NCBI GenBank assembly: GCA_022705745.1
Contig: JAKJDW010000003.1
Location: 1 to 64,000, forward strand
DNA length: 64,000 bases
Source of the DNA: Patescibacteria group bacterium
Lineage (GTDB): Bacteria; Patescibacteriota; Gracilibacteria; Absconditabacterales; Absconditicoccaceae
Direction of reading: 5' to 3'
A model generated the notes under the pieces. The model ran no database searches. It was not told the origin of the DNA and saw only the letters and a program-made list of their open reading frames with translations. A program made the position numbers and the translations under genes. Of the stretch, positions 21,784-33,585 are shown in pieces (position 1 is the first letter of the stretch; each line of letters opens with the position of its first letter).

Positions 21784-24171
21784 ATGAAATACAACAACAT
21801 TCGTGAAGAAGAACTTAAAAATAAGGTGGGATCAGACTTTTTTGCAGATTTTGACACCACGGAGATTATTGGAAATATTGATTTTTCTGTTCATCCAAAA
21901 CAAAAAGACCTCTTTTGACATAAAACCCCACTTCTCCGAGCTGAAGCCAAGACAGGGAAATATGATGTTCCTACTATGTTTGTTCAACTTATTTTAACAA
22001 TCGGTAAGGCCAGAACTTTTGATAAAACATTACCTCCGCTATTTTTGTGAGCATTTGATTTTGAAAAAATTGCTTTTTTGGAGTATAATCAGATTTCTGA
22101 TATTTTTTACCAAAATGATTTTAATCGAAATGTGACTCCGTCCAATCATGAGACTAGGGAATTTGGTATTGTAAAGCAAAGGGTTGCCAATATTTTGAAG
22201 AAGAATACCTTAATCTTTGACTATGAAAAAGATAATGAAAGCTTAAAAAGCTTTATAAAAAGTGAATTCAAAGAACAAGGAATTTGATCCCAAATTAAAA
22301 TCAACAATAACAATTTCTTCCCTATTTATTTGAAACGATTAGAATTTGTAAAGCCTCATATCAATGCTGATCGAGAACTTTATAAAAGAAATGGGATCTT
22401 GGATGCAGACTTTTTTTTGGCTGATTTGTTTGTTGATGATAAAAACACTCAAATAATAATAGATGACGAGAGTGTTAAATTAGATTTATTTGTTATATTT
22501 AGAAATTGAGGCTATCAAATCTCCAAAGAAAACCTAAACAGCATGTTTGATGCCATTATTGAGATAAAAAATGTTAAACAATATGAGTTTTTTTGGAAAA
22601 ATTACAAAAGACCTCCTGCAAAACTGTATCATAAATATATTATCCAAAGGAGAGATTTGCTTGTTCCTCAAGACATTAGGGAGAGGAAATGAGCCTACTT
22701 TACGCCTCGTATCCGAGTAGAAAAAAGTCAGGAATATATGGCAGACTATTTTGGCGAGAGCTACCAAGATGAATATTATATCCGAGATTGTGCTGCAGGG
22801 ACTGGGAATCTCCTTGCAGGTTTGATGAATAAGTACAATATCTATGCTTCTACCTTAGATATGGCAGATGTACAAGTAATGAAAGAGATGGCAGATCTCA
22901 AAACCGCAAATCTCCTCAAGGAACATATTTTCCAGTTTGATTTTTTGAATGATAGTTTTGACAAACTTCCTCAATCGCTCCAAACTATTATCAAGGATCC
23001 TGAAAAAAGAAAAAAGCTGATTATCTATATCAATCCTCCTTATGCGGAAGCAACAAATGCTAAAACAGTTACTTGAACAGGAGAAAATAAAAGCGGAACA
23101 GCAAAGGGGACAATGATTCATGAAAAATATTCATCAGAGCTTGGAAATGCTAGAAATGAGCTTTTTGCCCAATTTTTAATGAGGATTTATAAAGAAATTC
23201 CTAATTGTAAAATTGCAAATTTTTCAAAGTTGAAAAATTTGCAAGGTTCCAACTTTAGTCAATTTAGGAAGTGTTTCCTTGCAAAACTAGAAAAAATTTT
23301 TATGGTTCCTGGAAATACTTTTGATAATGTAACAGGGCAATTTCCTATTGGCTTTTTTATTTGGAACTGTGAAGAAAAAGAGCAATTCTCACATATTGAA
23401 GCTGATGTTTATGATAAAACATGAGAGTTTCTAGGCTTAAAAAACATTTATGCAGATGAAGAAACTCCAAGAATAAATAAACGAATAAAATCTTTTAATG
23501 ATACAATAAATCCTGTGATTGGTTTAATTGTAAGTGCAGCTCCTGATTTTCAACATAATAGTCAATTAGCTATTCTCTCAAAACAACAAAAAAGATATTG
23601 TTTTAATATCACTGCAAATACCTTAATAAAAATATCTATTTATTTTGCTGGTCGTCATTGTATTGAAGCAAGTCGGTTAAACGATAGAGACCAATTTCTG
23701 CGACCAAATGATGGACGAAAAACAGATACAGAATTTCATTCAGATTGTTTGGTCTTCACACTTTTTCACGAACAGAATGCTATTACTTCTCGTGAAAATA
23801 ATAGTGTAAATTACCGAATTCCTTTTACTGAAGCGGAAGTTGATGCAAAAGAAAGGTTTGCCTCAGATTTTATGTCTTCTTACTTAAAACAGTTTACTCT
23901 TTCTCCTGATGCAAAAAAAGTGTATGAAGCCTGACTTGAACTCTGGAAATATTACCATCAGCAAGAATTTGAGCAAGGGGAATATCTAGCAAATGCGAGT
24001 TTTTATGAGATCAAGGAGCATTTCCAGTGAAGAAATGATAAAGGCAGGATGAATAGCAAAAGTTTAGATGAGACCTATAATCAACTTATTGGGGAACTCA
24101 GAGATGAACTCAAGAATCTTGCGAGTAAAATCTCAGAAAAGGTATATGAATACGAGTTTTTGAGAAAATAA
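21784..24171 (+). CDS. Single-chain type II restriction-modification enzyme (nuclease plus N6-adenine methyltransferase)
   Basis: 795 aa. The middle contains the methyltransferase motif I CAAGTGNLLAGL and catalytic motif IV INPPYAEA (NPPY), typical of N6-adenine methyltransferases of gamma-like order. The N-terminal 110 residues have IDFSVHP followed by LLRAEAKTGKYD, matching the D...ExK core of a PD-(D/E)XK nuclease. The C-terminal 250 residues probably recognise the target. This order (nuclease, methyltransferase, specificity) is that of type IIG/IIL enzymes. No separate restriction gene is adjacent. It contains TGA glycines like its neighbours, so if acquired it has since adapted or came from a relative with the same code. 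The stop lies 5 nt from the convergent glycosyltransferase stop. Confidence 0.8.
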
Positions 24172-24176
24172 GGATT

Positions 24177-25292
24177 TTACAGGCCAGTTAATTTTCTTGC
24201 TTTATCTTGGATTTTTTGTCTGTCTCGGCTTTTCTCTATAAATTGGGAAAAGCTTTTTATCAAAGTTTCATGATTTTTGTTTGGTACTAATATTCCGCTA
24301 TCTGAGTCAACAAGTTCTACCGATGCTCAATCATTGTAGGCAAATACTGGGACTCCAGCTAGTAATGCTTCTACTGTACAAATACCAAAACTTTCTTTTG
24401 TGATGTTTATCAATCATTTCGCGTTTTGTATTATTTTGCTTTTTTCTACTGGATCTTGAATTCGTCATATAAAAACTATATTTTCTTTTGCAATAGACTT
24501 TAAATATTCTTCATCTGGTCCACTTCCCATGACTATTAGTGGTTCTTGAATTTCGTTAAATAAATCAATTATTTTGTCTAATTCTTTTACAAATTTTACT
24601 AATCTACCGACATAAATATAATAATTATTTGGATTTGTATTTATTGTTATGTTTGAAAAGCTGTCGTCTATCTTTGGATATTTTATTTTAGAATTGAGTT
24701 TGTATATTTCTTTTGCTAAGTTTGCTGTGTATTTGCTATTTACAAAAACCTCGTCGTATTTAATAAATTTTTTATCCCGATTTCTAAGTCTTGGTGTGAT
24801 TGCTTTGAATATTTTGATTTTATATCATGTAATTTTTTGAGTATATTCTTGATAATGGCTCCAAATATACTGCATAGGGGAATGCAAATAAAGCATGGTT
24901 TGTGGGTTAAACTTTCAATTATAATCAATTTTGCAAAAGTTTAGGTTTTTTGCTATTGCAAAAGATGAAATTACTACCTTTTGTGGATTGTATTTTTTGA
25001 TTTTTCTACTTAAAACTTTCATCAAAGGAATATAGAAAAACATTAGATTGCGATAATCTAGTATCGAAGCTAAGATTCACCTTTTTTTTGAAAATTTCAA
25101 AAATAATTTATTTATTCGTTTTGGTAGGGCTGTTATGACTTTTATATTTCATTTTCTGGTTTCCAATACTTTTCTATCTGAAAATAATGTGAAAATTTTA
25201 GTTTCAGCAAAATTTTCAGATTCTATTAGATCTTTGAAAACATTCAAAACACCTCATGGCATAATTCGACAATTTACGAAAGCTATTCTCAT
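24177..25292 (-). CDS. Family 4 (GT-B) glycosyltransferase
   Basis: 371 aa. The GT4 landmarks are present: a Rossmann-type N-terminus (IAFVNCRIMPWGV), MLYLHSPMQYIW, NNYYIYVGRLVKFVK and GSGPDEEYL. Near the C-terminus is the nucleotide-sugar site, ESFGICTVEALLAGVPVFAY followed by NDGASVELV. It probably transfers a hexose in capsule or lipid glycan synthesis. The ATG at 25292 gives a full-length N-terminus. No sugar-biosynthesis genes adjoin it. Confidence 0.88.
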
Positions 25293-25329
25293 AGTAAGTG
25301 TGGTAGTTTGTAAAGGTTACCAATTAGGA

Positions 25330-25592
25330 TCCCTTCCTTTTGGCCCCGATAGATTGGGGTTCGGGAGGTTGTAGTCCCCGATTCATTGGGTTAGGTGAGG
25401 TAAGGTCCCCCTTAATAAGGGGGATTAAGGGGGATTTAACTCCCAACTACCCCGCAGTACTGCGGGGGCTCAACTTCCCCGTTGGGGAAGGATTTTTTTT
25501 TGGGAAGTTCTTCCCTTAAAAAAGGGGACAAGCATTCATAAAGTTCATATCCTACCACCTGCCCGCAGTACTGCGGGGCGGGTGGTAGGAAT
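25330..25592. repeat. Mosaic of palindromic modules (families A, B and C)
   Basis: Within 260 nt upstream of a divergent gene pair: CCCCCTTAATAAGGGGG followed by TTAAGGGGGATT (25407-25437), CCCCGCAGTACTGCGGGGG (about 25450-25468), TTCCCCGTTGGGGAA (25473-25487), and CCTACCACC...GGGTGGTAGG enclosing another CCCGCAGTACTGCGGG (25552-25590). No gene is seen in 25293-25713. Confidence 0.85.
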
Positions 25593-25713
25593 GTCACTTT
25601 CAACTTTATAAACTTGTCACTTGTAACTAACTTATCATTTTTCTATTGAAAAATTTATCAAAAACAATACAAAGTGCTTGTAGACATTTTTTTATTTTAA
25701 ATAAAAATTTATT

Positions 25714-26190
25714 ATGGAAGAGAAGGAGATCAAAATCGAACAAGATGAGTATGCAGTACATACACCTCAATCTACAAAAATTATTACAAAAAATGATAAA
25801 AAACAAATTAAAAAAAATTTGATAAAATTTGTTGTTTGAGTAATTTTATTATTGTTGTCTTGGTCTTATATTCAAAAACATCCAGCAGAAAAAGTTAGTG
25901 TTTTTTCTGGGTTTGAAGTTTTAGTTCAAAAAATTGAAATATTTATTCAGAGTACTTTTGGTCACAATGGAGAATTGTTGGAAAGAAAATATGGTATGGA
26001 GAAGTATTATAAAGAACTTATAAAAATGGCTGAGAACAACAAGTGTATTGATGTTTCTACCCTACAAGAGATAGAGGATACTTATAAAAATTTAAAAAAA
26101 GAAAATCTTGATTGATTGGAATATTTCCTGCCTGAATATACCAAAAAGGCTTATGAGTATGATAATATTGTGAAGGACGATGATTGTTAA
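25714..26190 (+). CDS. Small single-pass membrane protein
   Basis: Unrecognised 158-aa protein. It has a 38-residue basic cytoplasmic leader, one transmembrane helix (about residues 38-53, with one TGA-encoded Gly) and a soluble domain of about 100 residues containing FGHNGELLERKYGMEKYYKE and two Cys (residue about 111 and the penultimate codon pair DDDC). ATG at 25714 follows an A-rich leader. It is convergent with the site-2 protease gene. Function unknown. Confidence 0.65.
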
Positions 26191-26252
26191 AAAAATTTGT
26201 TAAGTTCAAAAAAAAAGTTCAAAAGTTTTTTGATTCTTTATTTTTTGATGAC

Positions 26253-27458
26253 TTATCCCATTAATGGAATATTTATTCATCGGAAAACTGACAAATCTTT
26301 GAATATGATATAAACTCATAATGTCATTAATAATACGAAAAAAACGGTGTTGACATATCATTCTATGATGAAATATTTTTCTGGTTTTATTTTTCCTAAC
26401 TTTTGTATTAAAACTCCGATTATTCTTCCTCAATCTAATGCAGGAATTGGCAAGATATTAAAGATAGCTAGGGCTAGAGAGATTAATCCCGCAAATGCGA
26501 GATAGGAAATCGGTCATCAAGCTTCTAGTAAATTACCTCCAAATTTTATGACTCATACTGGTCAAGTTAATCCTCCTAGAGATCATTTGATTTTTGATTT
26601 GTTAAATGAAATTAAATTTTTTCATAATTTTCATAATGCTGAAAAAGTTAGTTTTACTTGTGCTCAAATTTCTTTTAATCCCATTCAAATTGCTTGGGGT
26701 ATTGGATATTTTATATCATTTATGTATAAGGCTCCAGATGTAATAAAAGCTATTCCCAATATGCAACTATCTTCTTCGCACTCGCCATGTACAACTGTTT
26801 TTTGTTGTTCTCTTTCGTACAAAATATCTATTTTGTTTCAAATATTTTCTTTTAGTACTAATCCTACATTCCAAGCATTTACATCTGTATTGTTTATTTT
26901 TGTGATAATGTCCCCTGTTTGAAGTCATAGAGATTCTGCGATCGATCATTCTGCTATCATATCTATTACCAGGGGTACTTCAGTTTTGTCTCAGCTAATA
27001 AGTCAGGCTTTTTCTAAGTATGAGTAGGTTGGCATCAATAAACTCTGAGATTCCAACTTTATAGCGTTTTCTGATAATACAGAAAGAGGTTTTGTTCATA
27101 CTGTAAATACGGTGGTAAAGATTATCCGTGCTACTAGTAAGTTCATTAAAACCCCTCCTGCTAAAATCAATAATTTGTTCCAAAATTTAGCGAATATAAA
27201 TCAATCTTTTGCAAAAAAATCTTTACTATTTTGTACTTCATCTCATTTTAATTTGCAAAATCATCATAGGGGAATCAAGTTTAAGGTATATTCTGTTCAT
27301 TTTTTATCTGTTCCAAGTTTGTATATTTTTGGAGGGATTCATATTCCAAATTCCACAACCTTCACTCCAGATCTTCTAGCTGTAATAAAATGTCAGAGTT
27401 CATGTAAAATTACTAAAACCATAAACATAAGTATTCATAATAAAATTGATCGAATCAT
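26253..27458 (-). CDS. rseP: RseP-type site-2 (intramembrane) zinc metalloprotease
   Basis: 401 aa M50 family protease that cuts transmembrane anchors. The first helix carries HELGH (residues 19-23), whose Gly is TGA, and LDGGR near residue 340 supplies the third zinc ligand, also using TGA. A PDZ-like region lies between (GDIITKINNTDVNAWNVG). Four hydrophobic segments are present and the order matches RseP/RasP. Targets here are unknown; no anti-sigma gene is adjacent. Confidence 0.92.
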
Positions 27459-27767
27459 GTTTTTCTTGTTGTAAAATAGTAAATAATAATTTTTAGAGGA
27501 TACTAAATTGTTGATAAAAAACAAGATGAAAGTCAAGTTTTTTGGAAAAAAGTTTAAAAATAAAAGACAATGCTAACTAAGAAGGGGTAATTAAAGTTTA
27601 TCTAATTCTTTGTCAGGGATTCTACTTGGTATTTTTTCCAAAGGAGAAAAAGTATGTGATAAAAATTCTTATAAGTTTTTCATTTTTTGAGATATTTTTC
27701 TATTTCTTTTAATGGAACCTTTTACAACAAAATTAAATAAACCCTAGATATTCTAATAAAGTTTCTT
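27459..27767. other. Intergenic, nothing recognised
   Basis: About 300 nt of AT-rich sequence between two minus-strand genes. Frames are broken by TAA/TAG even with TGA read as Gly, and there is no clear hairpin. Confidence 0.4.
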
Positions 27768-28460
27768 TTAATTTGTGTGTTCTGTGTCTTTTGAGTTAAA
27801 AAGTAATTTAAGATAGGTGTTGATAATAGGAGCTTTATATCCATTTTTGTATATTAATCTTAACATTTTTCTAAACCCTATTTTTTCATAAAGAAGCGAA
27901 TTAATTTTCTTGTTTTTTAAAAGATATTCGAAATACTTTTCGTTATTTATTAATAATGGATCGAAAAAAAGAATAGCATCGGCAAGATCTAAATCTTGTA
28001 AAGATTCTTCAGTTAAAATCTTTTTCAGTTCAAAAGGAGGCTTATTATCAAATCTAAGACAAATAGCTACTTTTTTGATAAGAGGAAGAGAATGGAAAAG
28101 TTTTTCAAATCATTCTTCATCTTTTATTTCAATATCAACAATATATTTTCCATTGTTTTCTTTTTTTAAAAGATGGTTTATTAATTCCTTATCTGAAATA
28201 TGAGTTATATAATATTCTATTTTCTTTGTGAGTTCATTCTTGAGTTCGGGTAGTGTTCTGTTATCTTTAAGTAAAAGTGCATAAATTTCTTCCTCAGACC
28301 TGTTTGTAAGGGCATGGAGATGTTTGAAGTTTCACCTAACGAACTCATTAAAAATTCCCCGTTCTTTTGGTGTTAAAGGTTTGTCTCATTTTTGAGCTCA
28401 CTTTTTAATAGGGGTTTCATCTATAAAAGAGAATTTAAGTTGATTTCCTTTTCAAGTCAT
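27768..28460 (-). CDS. Hypothetical helical protein
   Basis: 230 aa, not recognised. It starts MTGKGNQLKF, with several TGA glycines in the first 40 residues, followed by PLTPKERGIFNEFVRGNFKH and helical, Leu/Lys-rich sequence (AICLRFDNKPPFELKKIL, LLINNEKYFEYLLKNKK). No transmembrane segment or catalytic motif is visible. It is a single gene flanked by intergenic repeats. Confidence 0.6.
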
Positions 28461-28564
28461 TTTCTTTTTTTTAGCTAATAAAAAATATATAACATATATT
28501 GTATATATATATTTGAAGTAAAAAGTCAAACTAAGTTAACAAGTTCATCAAATTCGTAAAGCTT

Positions 28565-28627
28565 GCCCCGCCCCGCCCCGCCCCGCAGTATTGCGGGGCG
28601 GGGCGGGGCTGCGGGGCGGGGCGTGGT
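28565..28627. repeat. GC-rich palindrome (CCCCGCAGTATTGCGGGG core)
   Basis: Stacked CCCCG tracts on one side and GGGGC tracts on the other form a stem of about 25 bp in a genome otherwise below 35% GC, between divergent genes upstream of cysS. Confidence 0.85.
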
Positions 28628-28766
28628 TCATAAAGTTCATCAAGTATTAATAACTTTATAAACTTTTAACTTGTAACTTTATAACTTGCAACTTATTTTG
28701 TGATAAACAATTTGAAATTTTGTCAGGAAACTGTATTGTGTTTATGTTTATATAATATTTTTTCTT

Positions 28767-30191
28767 ATGAAATTAAAAATCTACAACACTATGTCTCGTC
28801 AAAAAGAGGAATTTGTACCACTTATGGAAGATTCAAATTACAATTGACCAAAAAAAGATTTTGTTTGAATGTATTCGTGTTGACCTACTGTTTATCGAGA
28901 TCCAAGTATATGAAATTATAGAGCAACATTTACTGCAGATCTGATTAGAAATACTCTAAAACTTTTTTGATATAAAGTGGTTTCTGTGATGAATATTACT
29001 GATGTTGGACATTTGACTTCAGATGCTGATGATGGAGAGGATAAACTTGAAAAGTGAGCAAAAAGAGAATGAATATCTGTTTGGGAGGTGGCAAAAAAAT
29101 ATGAAAACATATTTATGAAAGGTATGAAAGCTCTTAATATTGATACATTTGATGTGATGCCTAAGGCGACAGATCATATTGCCGAACAAATTTCTCTTAT
29201 TCAAAAATTAGAAGAAAAAGCTTATACTTATGAAGTCCCTGGTGATTGAATTTATATGGATACTAGCAAGGTTGAAAATTATTGAGAGCTTATGTGACCA
29301 AACTATAAAAAGAGATTGGAAGATCTAAATGCTTGAATAAGAGTAGATATGTGAGGAAAAAAAAATCCTACTGATTTTGCATTATGGAAATTTAATGTTA
29401 CTGGTCAAAAAAGAGATATGGAGCGGGATTCTCCACGATGAATATGATTTCCAGGTTGGCATATAGAATGTAGTGCTATGTCTAGTAAATACCTTGGTGA
29501 ACAATTTGATATTCATCATTGATGAGCAGATCATATCACGGTTCATCATTCAAATGAAATAGCACAATCTGAATGCGGATTTGGTGTCCATCCTTGGGTA
29601 AAGTATTGGGTACACAACGAATTCCTTCAAGTAGATTGAGGTAAAATGAGTAAATCATTATGAAATGTATATACTTTGGAAGATGTACAAAAAAGATGAT
29701 ATTCTCCGTTGGATTTGAAATATTTTTATTTTATGGCTCAATATTCTAACTTTCAAAACTTTACTTGGGAACAATTGGATGTTGCAAAAAATACGAGACA
29801 AGCTCTAATCAGAAAACTACAATGAAGAGAAGAATTAAAAGATAGAAAAGAATTTGAAAATGATCCATTTTTCAAAGAAGCTATGGAAGCTGTTTCTGAT
29901 AATATTAATACACCAAAATTATTGGCAATAATCCAATCGTCGTTAAATAATGTTAATGAAAATACATATGCAATTATTACTTTTTTTGAAAATAATTTTT
30001 TAAAATTATGATTATTTGAGGAACAAGAAAAAGTAGAAATTCCATCAGAAGTTCAAGAATTAGCACAAAAAAGACGAGAAGCAAAAAAGAATAAAGATTG
30101 GAATACGGCAGATTCTTTGAGGGATCAGCTCACTTCTCTTTGATGGAAAATATTGGATCGTCCAGATGGATTTGATTTAGAAAAAATTTAA
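28767..30191 (+). CDS. cysS: Cysteinyl-tRNA synthetase
   Basis: 474 aa class I synthetase charging tRNA-Cys. The N-terminus has [16 protein letters not shown] (zinc Cys at 38), then [12 protein letters not shown] and [12 protein letters not shown] as zinc-site motifs, and KMSKSLGN near residue 290. The first His of the HIGH box is replaced: residues 47-50 read SIGN where CHIGH or HIGN is expected. TATAAT at 28751-28756 lies 10 nt before the ATG, implying a nearly leaderless transcript. It is followed 25 nt later by the CapA-like gene. Confidence 0.95.
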
Positions 30192-30216
30192 TTAAAATAT
30201 AATTATATTTTCTTTT

Positions 30217-31416
30217 ATGAGTAACAACAAAACAACAAAAAAGCTTTTGATTAAAAAAATAATGTTAATATTTGCTATGATTTTTTTATTTTCATCTATT
30301 TTTGTCTTAGTTGTTTTTTCTGAAAATAGGAAATTAGTTAATTACACCAGTAATTTCAAAAATGCCTTAAATTTAAAATTTACTGTACTAAATCCGTTTC
30401 CAGAAAAGGAAAGAATAAAATCTGTATATTTAATAGCTGGATGAGATATTATGCTTTCCAGAAATATTTGACGCTTAGGTAAGTTAGAAGGATATGATCG
30501 TATTTTTTGATCATGAAATTACAATCCTATAAACGAGTTTAATTGATGTAATGATGAAAATTGTATTTTATTTTTCAATTTAGAATCCTTATTCTATACT
30601 CCAGACAACGATATTAGAGAAGCATGATTTATGTTTAGAGCAAATCCTAACAATGTTCAAACATTATCTCAATTGAAATGAAACAAAGATTTGGTTTTAT
30701 CTTTGGCAAATAATCACACTATCAATGGATGATTTAAATGAATAAAAATGACCAAAAAAATTTTGGATGATTATTGAATTCATTACATTTGAGCATGATT
30801 TGATTTAAAGGAAAGTAGAGAAATAAAAACAATCAAAAAAAATGATATAAAAGTCTGTTTTCAAGCTTATTCTTATGACTGACAGTACATTAAAGTTTGA
30901 GAATGAAAAATTTCATGGAATAAAATAAATGAAAAAGATATTATAGAAGATATTCATTATATGAAGTTTCTAGACTGTGATGTAAAAATCATTATGTTGC
31001 ACTGGTGAGCAGAATATTATACTAAACCAAATGCTTCTCAAAGAAATCTGGCTAAAAATTTGGTTCAAGCATGAGCTGATTTGATTTTTTGATGACATTC
31101 TCATGTCCCTTGAATTTTTACAAAAATAGATGATAAGTTTGTTTTTTACTCATTGGGAAATTTTATTTTTGATCAGAGGTGGGGTATAAGTAGTAACATA
31201 AAAAATGCTAACTATATTTATGATTATGGTATAAAAAGGTACACCATACCGACTTATATTTCATTGCTCTGAGGTATTGAAATTACAAAAAGTTCTGGTG
31301 GCGTGGATATTAAATTGGACAAAATAGTTATGAGTGAAGTTGAAAATTGAATTCACAGTCCATTAAATGAAGAAACTTATCAATGAATCTATGATAATAT
31401 AAATGAAATAGAATAA
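30217..31416 (+). CDS. CapA-like (poly-gamma-glutamate synthesis type) metallophosphatase-fold protein
   Basis: 399 aa. An N-terminal membrane anchor (residues 14-34) precedes the CapA domain, which has GGDIMLSRNIG, FFNLES, LSLANNHTIN, IIMLHWGAEYY, FGGHSHVPG and FYSLGNFIFDQRW. These are the conserved D, N, H and H positions of this calcineurin-like family. The family is linked to capsule or glutamate-polymer export and to envelope enzymes of unclear activity. TATAAT at 30198-30203 suggests its own promoter with a short leader despite close spacing to cysS. Confidence 0.87.
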
Positions 31417-31437
31417 CAAACAAAAATTGTAAAACAT

Positions 31438-31474
31438 AAAAAAAGAGGACTCCTACCTTGCCCTCTCTTTTTTT
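31438..31474. terminator. Bidirectional terminator between convergent genes
   Basis: A-run plus AGAGG, 12-nt loop, CCTCT plus T-run, placed between the stops at 31416 and 31488. Confidence 0.55.
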
Positions 31475-31487
31475 GTGTACATAATTT

Positions 31488-33422
31488 TTAATTATTTTCG
31501 GTCACTTCCTCCACATTAGTTTTGAAAGTATTTGGGTTTGGTCATGTTCTAAATGGATATTCATCTGGTACATAAAATCATTTTATTTGGCTTAAACATT
31601 TTGTTACATTAGTTTGTCGGTTGATAGGACTAGATGCATAAATCATTCATTCATTATTTCAATACCTACTTAACTGTTTTACTGTATGATAATGTCATAA
31701 ATGTTGGTTATTTAATGTATCAGCAATGGCTTTGGCTCATTCAAGAGCAGATCACATGGAAACTCTATCTCATCTATCATTATTTCAAACATTCCCTATA
31801 TTGTTGGCTGTTGTTAGATATCTTCCAAGTGTACTTTCGGCAAAAGCTACACATATTACCATATCTCTATCAATATTTGTTCACTTTACAGCATCTTCCC
31901 AAAATGCTAATTCTCTATAAATTCCTACTCAATAATCTTTAATAAATTGGTCGGCTCTGTCTGCTAATGTTTTTCCTGTCATAAAAGTTACCCCTGATAT
32001 ATCAATTTCTCTTGTGTATTTATCGTTAAGGTATTTAATACTATATTCATTTGGAATAATTTCTTTATTTTCTATTACACTTAAATCTAGGAAGTGGAAA
32101 GGATCCAAGGCTACTCAATCCTTGAAAATGAAAAATGTTAGATTTGGCTCTTTTGATATAAATCATGCTCATTTTGTTCAAGGCTCTCACCCTGAGTATC
32201 CAATTAGTTGTCATCTGCGTACAATATCTCATTTTTTTACTAGTGATGTATTCATAAACATATACACTGAAATATATCACTTAGGATGAACTATTAACAT
32301 CCAATTTATTCCAATTCATGGATTGTCTGTAACATGATATATTATTCCATCATTGGAAGAATAAACTGGAGTTTGTTGCTCGGATTTAATTTGAATTCCT
32401 CGATTGGGGATACCAAATTCTTTCTCAAAATTCTTGTCTCCAAAATGTACTAAAATTTTCTTTATTGGATATATGGGCCAAGCCATTACTTGTGGATTTT
32501 CTTTTTCTTTGGTATTATTAAATAATTCTTCTAATTCTTTTATTTTTTCATCCATATCAAATGTGAGTCAGTGATGTTTCTTTTGAACAATATTACTTAT
32601 CATTGTCAGCATTGCATCGTGAATATCTTTTCTATTATTAAATACCATATTAAACTTTTGTTGAGCCAACTGGTCGTTTTTATATAATTTCATAAATTCA
32701 ATTAGATAATTCTTTTTTTGGTGTAGTGTATTTAGTACTACTTGGTATTCAGTAGCATCTTTATTGGCTTTTAGCTTTAATTCATTTAAAGTTTTAATTA
32801 GTTTAATTTGTTCTTCTTCATTTACACTAAGCTCTTCCATTAAATTGTTAAATTGAATTAAAATTGATTTTACCAAGTGTTCGTTCGATAGTGTTAAAGG
32901 AATATTATTATTCATGGCAAACAACTTAAACTCATCTATTTTATCGCCATCAAAAATTTGATTATTCATTTTGTACAAAAAATTGGCGAATTGAGAAATA
33001 ATTTCTTTACTACTTTCCATTCAAGCCCTAGTATCTTTTAATTCTTGTGTTTTTATCAAAATTTTCTTTTTGTATCAAGATATTTTTTGTAGCATGCCTC
33101 AAACATAATCTGTTGTATAATTTATGTCTTGTATTACAGAGACTATCTCAGCTCTAATTTCTCTATATTTATCAGTTAAATTCTCACTAAATCAAAGCTC
33201 TTTTCAATCTAATTCATATAATTGTTTTGTAATATCAGCAATGCTCGCCTCCAATTCTTTTATTGTTTTAGTGGCCTCACTAACATCAAAAGAATCTAAA
33301 TTTTCTTGAGATTGATAATATTGTCCATGAGTGATAGACCACATTCAAAATATAGAAAATATTACAAATATTATCGCTTTATAAATCATTTTAGCATTTA
33401 ATTTTTCAGTAATTTTTGTCAT
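31488..33422 (-). CDS. Envelope protein: coiled coil, degenerate M23-like domain and lysozyme-like domain
   Basis: 644 aa, read through many TGA codons. One N-terminal transmembrane helix is followed by a long coiled coil (about residues 40-280). A domain of M23 fold-type follows (YSSNDGIIYHV, GINWMLIVHPKGYISVY, VKKGDIVRRGQLIGYSG), but the HLHFE catalytic segment reads LTFFIFK, so the zinc site is lost. The C-terminal 150 residues resemble lysozyme or glucosaminidase-type hydrolases, with VAFAESTLGRYL (Glu as candidate catalyst) and NNIGNVGNNDRGDR. The layout recalls EnvC or CwlO-type cell-wall proteins in which a regulator and a hydrolase are fused. Downstream of the HIT gene on the same strand. 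Confidence 0.78.
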
Positions 33423-33495
33423 TTTTGAAGTTTTATATTTTAAATACATCTAATGATACTTGCATTCAATTATATTCTAAAATTTATAAATAATC

Positions 33496-33524
33496 AAAAA
33501 ACACACGAATATATCGTGTATTTT
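33496..33524 (-). terminator. Intrinsic terminator of the HIT gene
   Basis: On the minus strand ACACGATATATTCGTGT is followed directly by a T-run. It separates the HIT gene from the envelope protein gene. Confidence 0.65.
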
Positions 33525-33585
33525 AGTTGACAAATTTGTTAAAATAGTTCTACTACATATACTATTTGAATAATTTTTTTAGTTT

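Noticed and set aside
26548-27474. Plus-strand ORFs at 26548-26922 and 27112-27474
   Set aside because: They are shadows of the RseP-type protease on the minus strand, which has the zinc motif and PDZ-like region.
31634-32289. Plus-strand ORFs at 31634-31942 and 32014-32289
   Set aside because: They lie opposite the large minus-strand envelope protein, whose frame shows conserved motifs. They are shadow frames.
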